In this document: piece after piece, positions 38,641-50,295 of the stretch
Numbering within the stretch: position 1 is the stretch's first letter
Layout of the letters: the number at the start of each line of letters is the position of its first letter
Origin: Auanema rhodensis
Taxonomy: Eukaryota > Nematoda > Chromadorea > Rhabditida > Rhabditidae
Assembly: GCA_964057225.1 (NCBI GenBank)
Contig: OZ059894.1
Coordinates: 14,580,131 to 14,644,130 of the forward strand
Direction of reading: 5' to 3'
Length of the DNA stretch: 64,000 nucleotides
Notes under the pieces: generated by a model
The model's input: only the letters and a program-made list of their open reading frames with translations
Databases searched by the model: none
What the model was told of the DNA's origin: nothing
Translations under genes and position numbers: made by a program

Positions 38641-39240
38641 GATAAAAATAATCTAAGGTTGGGTATTCAGATGTGTAGAATCTGAATTTTCAAGTGAGAT
38701 TTCGCTGGGACTTCTTTTGTTTCCGGAAAAGGGGTTTATCTCCACCCCATCCACAAGATTTGTTTACAAAAAAGTTCAGCCTGTAGTCACGTTGTGTCCG
38801 GTGAATGTCCGTTTTTCTCAAAGATCATCAACTATAATCAAATAAGAATAATCTAAGGTTGGGTATTCAGATGTGTAGAATCTGAATAACCTAGTGAGAT
38901 TTTGCTGGGACTTCTTCTGTTTCCGGTTCACCGGTCCGATCGTGTAGGCAGCCTGAACTTTTTTATAAACATTCTTGTGGTTGGGCTCGGTATAAACCTA
39001 ATTTCTGGAAAACAGAGAAGTCCTAGCCAAATCTAAGTCAGATATTCAGATTCTACAGATTTCAATATCCAAGTTCTGTATATTCGTTTTTGAATAAAAT
39101 TCATGATCGAGGAGAAAAATGGGCATTCAACGGTCCGATCGTGGGTTTATGTCGAGCCCACCCACAGGAATGTTCATGAAAAGTTCAGGTTGTAGTCATG
39201 TTGTGTCCTGTGATTCTCGATATTGTTCGCTGATCAGCAA
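38640..39240. repeat. Diverged, rearranged relics of the 199-bp satellite
   Basis: Three arrangements can be read. First, 38640-38930 carries one full and one partial copy in inverted orientation (TTCCGGAAAAGGGG, CCATCCACAAGAT, AAAAAAGTTCAGCCTG). Second, 38935-39140 carries a direct copy (GTCCTAGCCAAATCTAAGTC and onward, closely matching the array). Third, 39140-39230 carries another inverted part (CCCACCCACAGGAATGTTCA). The inverted and direct copies are joined head to head. Divergence from the array is clear, so these are older than the homogenised array. Confidence 0.85.
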
Positions 39241-39425
39241 GAATATTCACTATTCGTAACTTGGGTATTCAGAATCTAAATTTCGTTAATTGTGAATGAA
39301 TTGAGAGTATAAGAGATTAAAGAGTACTAGAGAAATAAGGTACATATAATATATTATGAATCCGGAATATTAATTATATAAAGTTTATTTTCTAATTCAA
39401 ATAATATTTTTGTATATTTAATATA

Positions 39426-41669
39426 TTAATGAGCATAATGATCTTCAAAAACAAAGTTAAAAGGTGTGTTAACATAAAAGTTATAATATAACACTACAAT
39501 TAAAATAAATAAAAAAGGGAGAATTATTCTAGAAAAACGATCAACTATTGATATTGAGTTCTCAGCTAAACCAAATGGATCTGTCTTTCTACCCTATAAG
39601 TTGAATTTTTGAAAAAAATTAAAAATATAATAAAGACTAACATGACTTAACATCCAATAGTATAGCCTCCAACCTATGTTTTCATGTTGAAATTCTTCTA
39701 AATTAGGATGTTCATCAATTTGAATTGGGTTTGAATTTTCAGGTGTTAGAACTTTTCTTAAACTTCTAAAAGTTTTGAATTAAAATGTATCTATAAACTA
39801 TGTATATATAGTTAACCTTTCGGCTCGTCTAGTTCTCTGTATCATTGAATGACGTCCACCATCTCTTCTACTCTTCAATTAGTTTTTTAATTTAAAAGTT
39901 TATAATAAAACTTACAAACGGATCATCAGCTGCTGTTATTAACCGCTTTCCTAACGTTCTTGGTCTATTATAGTGTCGACTACTGAAATATGATATTGAT
40001 TTGATTTAAAAGAGTTAGCAATAACCTTAGGATGGCTTTCTTGGGTATACTTCGTATAAGTTGTCTCATTCGTTCTCGTTCAGCTGCTTGAATTTCTGGA
40101 TCGCCCGTATTAAACTTGGTATAGTAATGCACAACAGTAAATTCGAGCATACAAATAGATAGAGTAGTATAACATATCCATATATAAACATCCAAGGCTG
40201 TTGGAAAATCAACCTTAAACGACATTTGAATGGGAACGACGACAACATTTAACACTGACTTTCGGTGAATCTTTCTTGCTGTCAATGGCGATCAAAACAA
40301 GAGTCAAAACAGATGTGGCTCCTAGAATTCAATGTTTTGATGTTTATATTCACATTTCAATAAAATAGTTTACCCATGCCAAGTCTTTCTCCGGAGGATT
40401 CACGATTTGTCCAGAACATAACCCAGCACATTAAAACAATCAATGTACAAGGAACATAGAAATTCATTAGAAAATAACCAAAATGTCGATCGAAATAGAA
40501 TCTTGCTTCCAACACTGAGTAAGGCACTGAACAAAAAAATTTTAATTCTTCAAAACAAGTCCTCTTTTACAGTCTCGGGAAACATTGCGAGCATCATAAG
40601 TTTCAAAACCTGTCACAGAAAACTGAGGAAGATCCGCCACAGCTTCATAATCCATCTGTAATTTAGTATAAAAATCTAAATTATATGAAAGATTTAGGAT
40701 ACTTGAACTCCTTTATCAGTTCCCATACTTTTCCATGAATATATAAGTTCATTAGAGCTATAGGCATATGAACCTATAAGTAGTCGACAAGCCTGTAAAA
40801 AACTTCAAAGTTATTGAAAACTCATACGAGCAACCTGTCGATCTAATGGATATCTCATCATTGCCATAGCACATTTACCTGAGCATTTTAACATAAAAAT
40901 AGAGAAAAATAAAGAAAAGAAACCTCGTATAGTAATTCGACTTGAATAGAGTACAGTGCCATCAGAAAAAAGTCGAACAAGTCGATTACTATTCGTTACC
41001 GAATGAACATATGAACGAGCTCCATTCCAAAAATACTAAAAATACAAAAATAATAAAGAAAACAAGACAACTACGAACTGTATCTGGCTTCCATATTCGA
41101 TCAAGCATTGTCATACTCAAAGATAATTGTTGATTTGGCTTTGTACTATTGAATCGAAGCCTCTCATCTGTCCAAGTTTGACGAAAATAACAATTGAACT
41201 CAAAAGTCTAAAATAGATAATGTGATGATGTAATGAATGTTTTCTCTACATCAGTCATTTCAGAAACTGGGCCCATAGTTCTAACGAAGATATCAATGAA
41301 AACAATTGTTGGCTTAGCCCCTAAATAAAAGGAAAAACTAAGAAAAAATCATGAATTTTCAGAACAAACTATTAAATTCTGGACGAAAATGACGATCATA
41401 ATCTTCTAATACAGAATTCAACAGAAATGTTACATTCTTAGTTAGTTCAGTACTTCTGAAATAAAATAAAAATAATAAAAATATATATGCAAACAAATAA
41501 AAAACCTTTTAACAATCTTCTTTCGAGGAGATGTTTCATTTAAAACATTTTTTCGGTAAATAGCATTTTCAATTCGAAATGATTGAGGTAATTGATATGG
41601 ATTATTATTATTATTTGAATGAATAGATTGAAATAAAATAAATAATAATAATAATATTAAATATAACAT
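39426..41669 (-). CDS. Cys-loop ligand-gated ion channel subunit, GABA-receptor-like, with atypical pore entry
   Basis: Fifteen minus-strand exons: 41669-41506, 41455-41370, 41320-41250, 41207-41079, 41035-40924, 40878-40835, 40792-40703, 40655-40571, 40526-40374, 40321-40260, 40213-40026, 39982-39916, 39872-39817, 39765-39642, 39593-39426; 532 residues. Signal peptide MLYLILLLLFILFQSIHS, then the extracellular domain (RPEF, GPVSEMTD, WKPDTYFWNGARSYVH), a canonical Cys-loop (C, 13 residues including MMRYPLDRQ, C), M1 (GYFLMNFYVPCTLIVLMCWV), M2, M3 (YIWICYTTLSICMLEF), an intracellular loop, and M4 (IILPFLFILIVVLYY) near the C-terminus. The M1-M2 joint reads NRESSGERLGMGATSVLTL: the anion-channel PAR signature is replaced by GER, with Glu at -1' and the 9' Leu kept. 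This favours cation selectivity, as in nematode EXP-1/LGC-35 GABA channels. Ligand and exact orthologue are not settled. An AATAAA lies 37-42 nt after the stop (39389-39384). Confidence 0.92.
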
Positions 41670-43451
41670 GAAAGATGTTTAAAATATCACAGAATATTGT
41701 GAATCTTATACTATTTATAACATAAATATAGAAAAGGCTATAACATTCTGCGTTGAAATCATAACCTCAAGGGAGTTTTGAAAAAGAATGTGATGAAAGG
41801 AACACATAATCAGCTATAACATTCTCTTGGGATTTTCCTTCTTTTGCATCTTATACGTCATTGACTATCTTTTAGTTTTTTTTCCACAAATATCAATATA
41901 TTATTTCTAAATAACTTTTAAAAATTATGTTAATACGGTATAAAAATATTATTATTTTAAAAATTTGAATCAATAAAAACTAAAAATATTGTTTTTCAAT
42001 TTATCTTCAGATTTATATGTTATAGTATATTATAATTTATATTCTTTTTTTTAATAAATATAATGCTAATTATTATTTTTATTATTATGAATATAATATT
42101 ATATTGTTATAACTCAAATTGTCTTTGGATAATATAATGAATACAGTCCTGTACAATGAACGTCGGACACTCTAATTTTTTTCTTTGAAGCTTCAGAAAA
42201 TCCATCCAAACCACAACATTCAATAAATTTTGATTAGAATTTGTTGTAGTTTCTGTGAAAAGATATGAGGGTTTCTAATGAGTGTCTCACTTTCATAGCA
42301 TACGATTTAGTTATGAAAGTTTATTAAAGTTACTATTTTTACAGAAAGATTTTAAAATATATTATATATTTACTTGAAAATATTCAATTTACAATATAAA
42401 TATAATTTGGATAATTTAATATATAAAAGCTGAAGTAATTCCTTATTTCTTCGGTGGATATGTATTCCAAATTAGAAATTGAAATCTGTATATTTACAAA
42501 AGTATCAAATTTCTTATCCTTTGTAATATTACTTCATATTTTTTGAAAATAGGAGATTACGTTCAATTAATTTCATTTTCTTAATTTTTAATAAATAATT
42601 TCTTTCAGTATTTTTGAAAAATTGAACAGTTTACCAAAATAAAGAAATAATTAGTTTTTCTTTATAAAATATATTTTTTAAATTATTTAAAAGATATTTA
42701 TATTAATATATTATATTCAAAACTTTATTTTAAAATTTTTTAACAATTCCCGCCACAAAATATAATATTATATATTCAAAAATTACTGTAGATTTCACGT
42801 CAAAATTCAAGCATCCATCTACACGTCATGAACATTATCTTCTTTATCACTTTTTATTTTCTAATTATCACATATGATATGGATATATTACATTCTAAGC
42901 ATCTTCAGCATACATTCAGTTTTAGATAATATTTCACAATATTGCGACACAATCACATAACCATGTAACAGGTTTTTCTTGTCAAAATATTTTTTTATCA
43001 CATATTTTCATAGAACTATGAAATAAACTTGACAGAGTATATGTTTGATTATAATATATCTCAACTTATATTATAAACATAAATAATAATATAAGAAATA
43101 ATTTTTGATTTTTTATTTTAAAAAAAGAAAAAATAATCGAAAATATTGATAAAATGTATCTATGTACATAGTATAAACTACATATATGACGTTTGATTAG
43201 TATTCTTTATCATAATTTTTCTTTTTTTTCCTAAATTTCTTTATTTTATCATGTATATTTATACATTATTATATGACTAATTATATAGATAAATCATAAA
43301 ATGTAACCATATAAGTATATTATTTATCTTTTGGTTCATGGAGATCATTTTCAACACACAAAAATTATATTAAAATAATGTTTTTATTTAATTTATGACA
43401 AATAAAATGATTATAATACCTATATTCTATAAAAATTTATTCGTTTTTCTA
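41670..43451. other. Very AT-rich spacer between channel and TTLL gene
   Basis: No gene. Extremely AT-rich, with long A/T-only runs. It contains the presumed promoter of the channel gene and the polyadenylation region of the TTLL gene (AATAAA at 43441-43436, 11 nt beyond that stop). Confidence 0.6.
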
Positions 43452-46400
43452 TTAATTACACCATGTTGGATCATCTTTGCATTTCAATTTCAACCATGTT
43501 CCAAGTATATAATCTTCTTTGGTATAAGGCTGGAAACATATTAAACAAACACAATGATAATAGTTCATTTTCATTTACCAAAGATTTTTCATTATTGAAT
43601 TGAACTCTCATCATTTGTCTTCTGTTCAAATGTTCAGAATATGTAGATCTTAGTAATGTTGATATGTCTTCCGTCATACAGTGTCCACAAAGTTTGCATA
43701 ACTAAACCAGGATTTCAAAATTTAAAAATAAAAATCAGCAGATATCAAACATGCGACCTTAAACGTTGAAGCACTTGAAGCATGCTCTAACGTTTATAAT
43801 TAAAACTTTAAAGTTGAAACTCACAACATCGTTGTCACAATCACTGCAAGATCCATCTGTACATTCTGTCATGATAACTCTTAAATCTCTCTCATTTTCT
43901 AATGAATTTTCATGATATTGTCTTTCTCTATAAGAATTACTATTCTTATTTGAAATTCAAGTCTCAATATAGCAGTACCTTAATGCTGTTACTGATTCTT
44001 TGTTCAGCCTGTTACCTAATCCCACTAGTGATAGAACATTCAGTATTACTTGTTCATACAAGAATTTTTGTTCCTTGAAATGGCCAGAAGATAAATTTGG
44101 TGACATATTTGCCTGAAATTAGATGGAAATTCCAAGTTTTCATATTTTAATACCAACTTCCATTAAATATACATTTAACTCATCATCTACTATAAAGTCA
44201 AAACGACTTAATTCGAAAAATTTGGATGGAATATTATTTGTTTCCATCTGATTGATCATATCTGGTTGTCTTCGTTGAAACACCTTTAAATAGAATAATG
44301 TTTGGAATCTAGTGAAATGTTTTCAACTTCAGCAATAATAGATCCAACTTGCTGCCATATTGTCATTGGATTTAATCCTTTTTTCAAGAGATATGTATCA
44401 AACGATTGTCTCCAACCCATTTTATGATCAACAAAATATTCTCTAAGAGATTCAATCTAAAGAATTTATGAATATTAGATCTGACAGCTAAATATTAATA
44501 TGAGAATTACCTCCCATATTGGAGTGTAATCATCTCCAACTACATATTTATCAATATTGGACGGATCGAATGGCTCATAATCCTGTGGACAAAATCTAAA
44601 AAATTATTAAAACTTTTAAAACTTTTTTTCTATACCTCAATAGAGCATCTCCAGCAAAAACATATACTTTTAAAGGTTTAATTGAAGTAATTACAGTATA
44701 AACTCCAATATCAAACTTTCTGAAAACAAGTGAAAACTTAACAACTTTCTCGAAACTTTAATTTTTTTTCATCTAAATGATGCTTTTACAATCCCTCTCC
44801 AACTATTTCAAGTATAAAAGTTTATCAAATTGACAGATCGTACTTGAATTTTGAAATGAAATTATTCAAATCATCTAGACCTCGATTGAATTTTTTTTTC
44901 AAAAATTTGTGAATAGTAAATTTTTTGCAGATATATATATAATAGATTAATGTACTTTGATCAATATATATATATATATAATATATATTTGATTTTAGAT
45001 ATTATTCAATAAAGTACAAAAGTGAGGATACTGGAAAAAACTCGAAAACCAAAATCTGAGTCAGAAAATCAAAAAAAAAATACAAACCTGCCATCAATAA
45101 GAAATGGATTTTCAATGTAACGTTGAATAAATGAATTTGGTCGATTGAGATTCAATTGTTCTAAACTTGCAATCTTTATATTTCTGAAAAATGAAAAGAA
45201 AAGTCTTTCCCAAGAACAGAAAAAAATGTTAAAATAGGAGATGATGAATAAGTCTGTACAACAAACCTATGAGTATTGTCTTTTTGAACCCATAAATAGT
45301 CCATATGTTCTTTAGCAAAATTCAAAAATGGTTCCTTTTCATGTGGCAATTGAAAAGCTTGTGGAACTCCTGTACTTAGGCCACAGGTGGCTAGTGCAAC
45401 CTATATTAATGAAAATTTTGAAACAAAAACTATGACGTCAAACAGACTTTGCTAGTATAGTATCCAGATCCAGGAACATGATTAATGATTTGTGAAGATG
45501 TAGCATTCATAATATGTTTCATATACTCAGGTTTTGTTAATGAATAATCATGAATCCACATAACATCCCATTCAACATTATCTTTTTGTGGTCCTGTTAT
45601 AACCTGAAGATTTTCATAATATATAGTATGATTCTGAATTTTTTAATGAATTTTATCTGATTCAAGAATTTAAGTATTAATTTTCATCTAGATAACATTT
45701 TATTTTATTATTATCTTTCTTTATTTGTAATTTATGCTAATTTTTAGTCAAAATCTAACACGTAAAAACGTGTAAATTATTTTGAATATTGCAGCAAAAC
45801 ATATGCGGTTGTTCAAAATATGGGAAACAATGAAGAGAGTGTGAATGTGAAGAATTTTTTTTTCTGAGCTATGCTAAATCATAATTGTTTTTACTACTTG
45901 TTTTGCTATTCATTTGATAATCTATCTAACTATCTACCTATCTATCTATCTAATTCTTTCAATCTTTTTTCTTTTTCTTCCCTAGACATCTCCTTTCTCA
46001 ATCATAGTATATGTTTGATTCATTACATACTTCTACAAGGTGAACTATGAGCGAGTTAAGGGTCATCAACGTTTGCCATTCGGGACAGGGCTAGATTGAT
46101 GAGGAGCTATTCGATATTTCTGAGAGTCGGATGAGCCTTTTTACCATGTTTCAACGTAGATGCAGCTGATGAGACTACAGACAAAAAAATAGGTCAAGAA
46201 ACACACACACACACACACATATACACATACGTTATCATATGAATATAAAACAACATATGTATGTTACTAATAGTTTTGTACTATTTTATGAATATTTTTC
46301 ATATACAGCTTGTTTATAATTAGTAAAATATTATGTGTTAGATTATATTTTAAATTTTAAAACAATCTGTTTTTCATCTGTTTTGTTTTCATTATTATTT

Positions 46401-49400
46401 TAAAAAATTAGAAAAAGGATATCTGATGAGATGTTGAACAATTTGAGGGACGTTAGATCATAATCGACGTGTGACTAGACTAGGACGCATAACCCAGACA
46501 GTATTTCAAATTGTAAAATTCAAATGTAAGAAACAAGTTCATTCATTTGTCAGTTCTGGTCACTACAATGAAAACATTAAGTATCATTCTTACCATATGT
46601 TGACGAAACTTTAACTTGATTTCCGGGGTGGGGATGGAAACATAAATAGGTTTTTATGCGTTGATACTTCCAATTCAAATTGACCGTACTCAAAATGGAA
46701 ATTATAGATGTCTTATAATAGCTATTTAACTGTTTTTCTTAAACTTTTCACATCAATTTGCTTTCATGCATATACAAATAGACAGTAATCATGCAATATT
46801 GTATAACAAAGTCTTTCCTGATGACATTACTTGAAAGTACTGTCCCGTTGTTCTCATTACAACAATTCTGAACATATGCTACACAGACGACATCATACAG
46901 CGAAATACTCCTGTGATGTCGTCTTCTGGCTTTCGCCTGAACTTCATTCCCAACACTTGCCACATTATTCCTCACCCCCCTTGTAAACTTTACTTCCGTT
47001 TATATATTTTTCCTTCTCTTCCATCATCTTCATCATCCTATTAGGACCTTGTTTATACAGAACCCGAGCAGTTCTGATGGAAGAAAGCACATGGTTTCAG
47101 ACACCTGTAAGCAAACACAAGCAAATATTATAAATACAGATGACCCATTCATAGTAGAAACTGTTATAAATCTCAAATGAAATATAATCAGCAACAGTCT
47201 TTATCATTCGTAAATTCTATATTTCAACAGTTCAAAACTGTATATGCACTTTGAGAGCATTATCAGCAGATTACAATCGCGTTATGTTGTCATTCGAATA
47301 CAAATTTCAATTTTCATATACTTAAATAGATACTCTGATGTTGTGCATTTCCTAGACTTTAGCGTGAAGATTATGCCGTCATATTTTGATAATGCTATAA
47401 TCATCTGTTGTTTTTCCTTTCGCAATTCGCAACATTTCAGCCATGAGCTAACGGGTAAAATAAGCAGAGGAGCAAGTTGCAAAGAGAAATTGAAAAGCAA
47501 AGACAACAAAACGAAAATCAGTCCATTTTCCGTTTTTTTTTGCTCTCTTGAGTGCTTCCTAAACGCACATTGCACTTTCATAGCGCATAGAGGATAGCAA
47601 ATAGACATAACCAATAGATGAGCCAAGAATCCACGTGTTTTGAACGACAATGACTATATATAGATTGTCTTTAATCTTCTTGTTTCATAAAATTTTGAAT
47701 TTAGTATGCAATCTACTGTGCTCTTTCCCTTGATTTGAAAATAATTATGACACTAACACGCAATGAAGTCATTTCAACGTCATCCAAGTAACAAACATGT
47801 AGTCAAATATCTTGATTGTTAGTTCAAGTTTGCGAGATTCCCTTTGTCACTTTTTCTGATAATTTGTTGAGTACGCAACTCAGTTTTCATCCATCCAACC
47901 CCATAATAAAAAACGAAAAGAGAGAGATGAAAAAATCGAAGAAAGTTGCAATTTTTTGAAAAGAAGAAGGAAAATACGAAAGGCGAATGAAAATAACCGC
48001 TGTTGGATTTGATTGATATCTGTGATATCGCCAAAGATCAAAAATGAGATTCAATTTGTTCGTTTGAATGTAATATGAGAATCGAAAATCAACCTTGCCA
48101 TTGCCAAAAACGGTCAAGTTCCCGAGTTCTGTGACTTTTCGAATATGGGAAAAATATATATCTTGTACAGACAATTTCAACAACCTGAAACGAAAGTCAT
48201 ACATGGGTGTCATAAATCGTGAACCTTGGCACAGTTGGATGCCCAAAATCAAGAGACCACCCTGAAGACCCAAACATTTTGCATATAGAATAGCATTTAC
48301 GACGTCTTCAACTGCTTCTATGTACCTACTATTTCTTCTTTCCCTTCTATTTCCTCTTTGCATCGTTTTCATTCTCCCGTCTCTTTATCTTTCTACTGAG
48401 GCCACCCGGAGGACGATGATGATGGAATAACGTTTGAAAACATGATGAATTGCTGACGGACAAGCATAGTGACAACGGCGGCGACACTCAAGAAGTATGA
48501 GGTGGAAAATAGAAAGCAGAAGTCGCTACACATGGTCTGAGTCGTATTGTCTAGATTTCTGAGGCAATTCATCTATAGCCGCCTTTTCTGTTTCCTAGAC
48601 CGTCCTCTGAGTTATGAAGACTAGACCGGAGAAGGAGAGAGAGAGACGAGCAAGAAAGATGAAATAGAAACATGTAGAGATGAAGAAAAGATAAGATCAG
48701 CTAATCGTCGTCCACATCGCTGTCTCTACAACAACTATTCACACCTGCCAGGTAGATAGCGGCCCTTTGATTATCGAAAATTTGCAACAACTACGACCGG
48801 AAGACTTGCAGTAACTTTTTAGATGAAAAGAAAACGACAATGGAGTAATAACAGTCCAAAGATTCGAATGAACTAATCGATCTAGATAGAATAAAATATT
48901 GTCATAACGATCAAGATTGCTTAGTTTCTTTTTCAAGTAGATAATTTTGATGTCAATGCGTATAGATGACTAACCTATTATCATTGAAACTCAATACAGA
49001 CATGTATAATCCCAAATATCTTCTTTACATATTTTATTTAACATATAATGTCAATGAATGTGATATATGCATGCCAATTCAATAATCAGATGTCAATTTT
49101 TACAACAAAGTGCAGCATCACACTCCACAGGAACAATGTACTATCTATGTTAAATCGCAATGTTTTAATTTTCTGTTCATAGGCAACTGTTTCCATACAA
49201 TACATCACTATGCTTGAAACAGACTTATGGCTGTTAAAGATAAGCCAGAACGAGAGAAATTCCGAACGTTTTAAAGATTGATCCCTTTGAATCAATTCTC
49301 TTGGATTTAGTTCCTCAAGTGCATGCCTTACGAATAGCATGTTGCAATTCAAGTTAGTGTAGGCGGATGAATTTGATTGGGCAGCACGGGCTCGTAAAAG

Positions 49401-50295
49401 TTGCAACAACGACAACACACGGTAATTAATAATCGTCTTTATCTCCTATCTTTCTCTTATTGTCTCTAATTCTCTTGCTCTCTTCATTCTATATTTTTCT
49501 TGTCCCTCGTCTTTATCTACAAATCTCAATTCTATCATAACCATATGCGTATGTAAAACATTCACAACAAAACATGCATACAGAGTTCGCACAATTTTTT
49601 TTAAATCGAAAATTAAGAAAACAAGATTTTCCCCAGATATATCTTCATTGCTGCGCATTGCAATGTCAACTATAGAATAGCCTTTTCACGTATTTCACGT
49701 GAATGCAAGGCGTTCATTTAGAGTTTCGAACGCACGGAGTGACCGGTTGCACAATGAACAAACAAATGTTGGTTTTTTAGCGTTTTCTCAGATATTCGTG
49801 ATAACAAGTAAATACATAGTCTAGTTGAAAAAGACCTTTTTATCTTTCTTATAACAGCTTTTACGTTAACAGTTTGGCAACTAACCTTATAACCCATCAT
49901 TTGAAAAACTTCGACAATATGTAACATATAAGTCGTGAGAGGCTATAATAATTATTCATTTGTGATGAAAATAGATGAAAGTTGGTTTAAAAAATATTGA
50001 AATACCTCATCCCCATGACCATCAATCCATGCTACACGACTGTTAAGGTTACTAACACTAACCGTTTTGGAACTTGATTGTTTACTTAATAATAATTATT
50101 ATTATTACCATTATATTATATTATAATGATCATATAAAAACAAATGATAAATTTATTTATATTACCGAACCTTATCATTAAAGATAAATCATCTTGCAGT
50201 TGTTTAAGCTCTTGAATATTTATAGAAATTGATATTAAACCTATGACCAGAAGTAGATTAAACACCGTCGATCCAATTTGAGCAAAGAATGGCAT
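43452..50295 (-). CDS. ttll-15: Tubulin tyrosine ligase-like protein, TTLL-15 type, membrane-anchored
   Basis: Fourteen minus-strand exons: 50295-50171, 50084-50006, 49942-49886, 45603-45448, 45400-45267, 45183-45088, 44719-44636, 44595-44511, 44456-44328, 44283-44158, 44112-43979, 43939-43825, 43701-43579, 43529-43452; 506 residues. The ATG at 50295 is chosen because it begins MPFFAQIGSTVFNLLLVIGL, a hydrophobic anchor at about residues 9-27. The TTL/ATP-grasp domain follows: WIDGHGDE, WDVMWIHDYSL, INHVPGSG, FIQRYIENPFLIDGRKFDIG, VYVFAGDALLRF and the metal-site strand SRFDFIVDDELNVYLMEANM. A Cys-rich segment (TECTDGSCSDCDND, then LCKLCGHCM) sits near the C-terminus. Family members add amino acids to tubulin tails; whether this one is active is unclear because the glycine-rich ATP loop is replaced by VQKDNTHRNIKI. 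Intron 3 spans 4.3 kb, while most others are 40-60 bp. Confidence 0.92.
45604..49885 (-). other. 4.3-kb third intron of the ttll-15-like gene
   Basis: Donor GTTAGT just after 49886 and acceptor TCTTCAG just before 45603; the flanking exons join in phase without needing another exon. It contains a (TATC)n-like tract (45921-45953), a (CA)n tract (46201-46219) and several open frames, the longest 161 codons at 48372-47887 on the minus strand. None of these has a recognisable family. A nested gene or distant enhancer cannot be excluded. Confidence 0.6.
46201..46219. repeat. (CA)n microsatellite
   Basis: Nine consecutive AC units inside intron 3 of the ttll-15-like gene. A tetranucleotide TATC-type tract lies about 280 bp to its left. 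Confidence 0.9.

Noticed and set aside
47887-48372. 161-codon minus-strand frame in the ttll-15-like intron
   Set aside because: Longest intronic frame, but no recognisable motif; it was not needed to join the flanking exons and may be chance.
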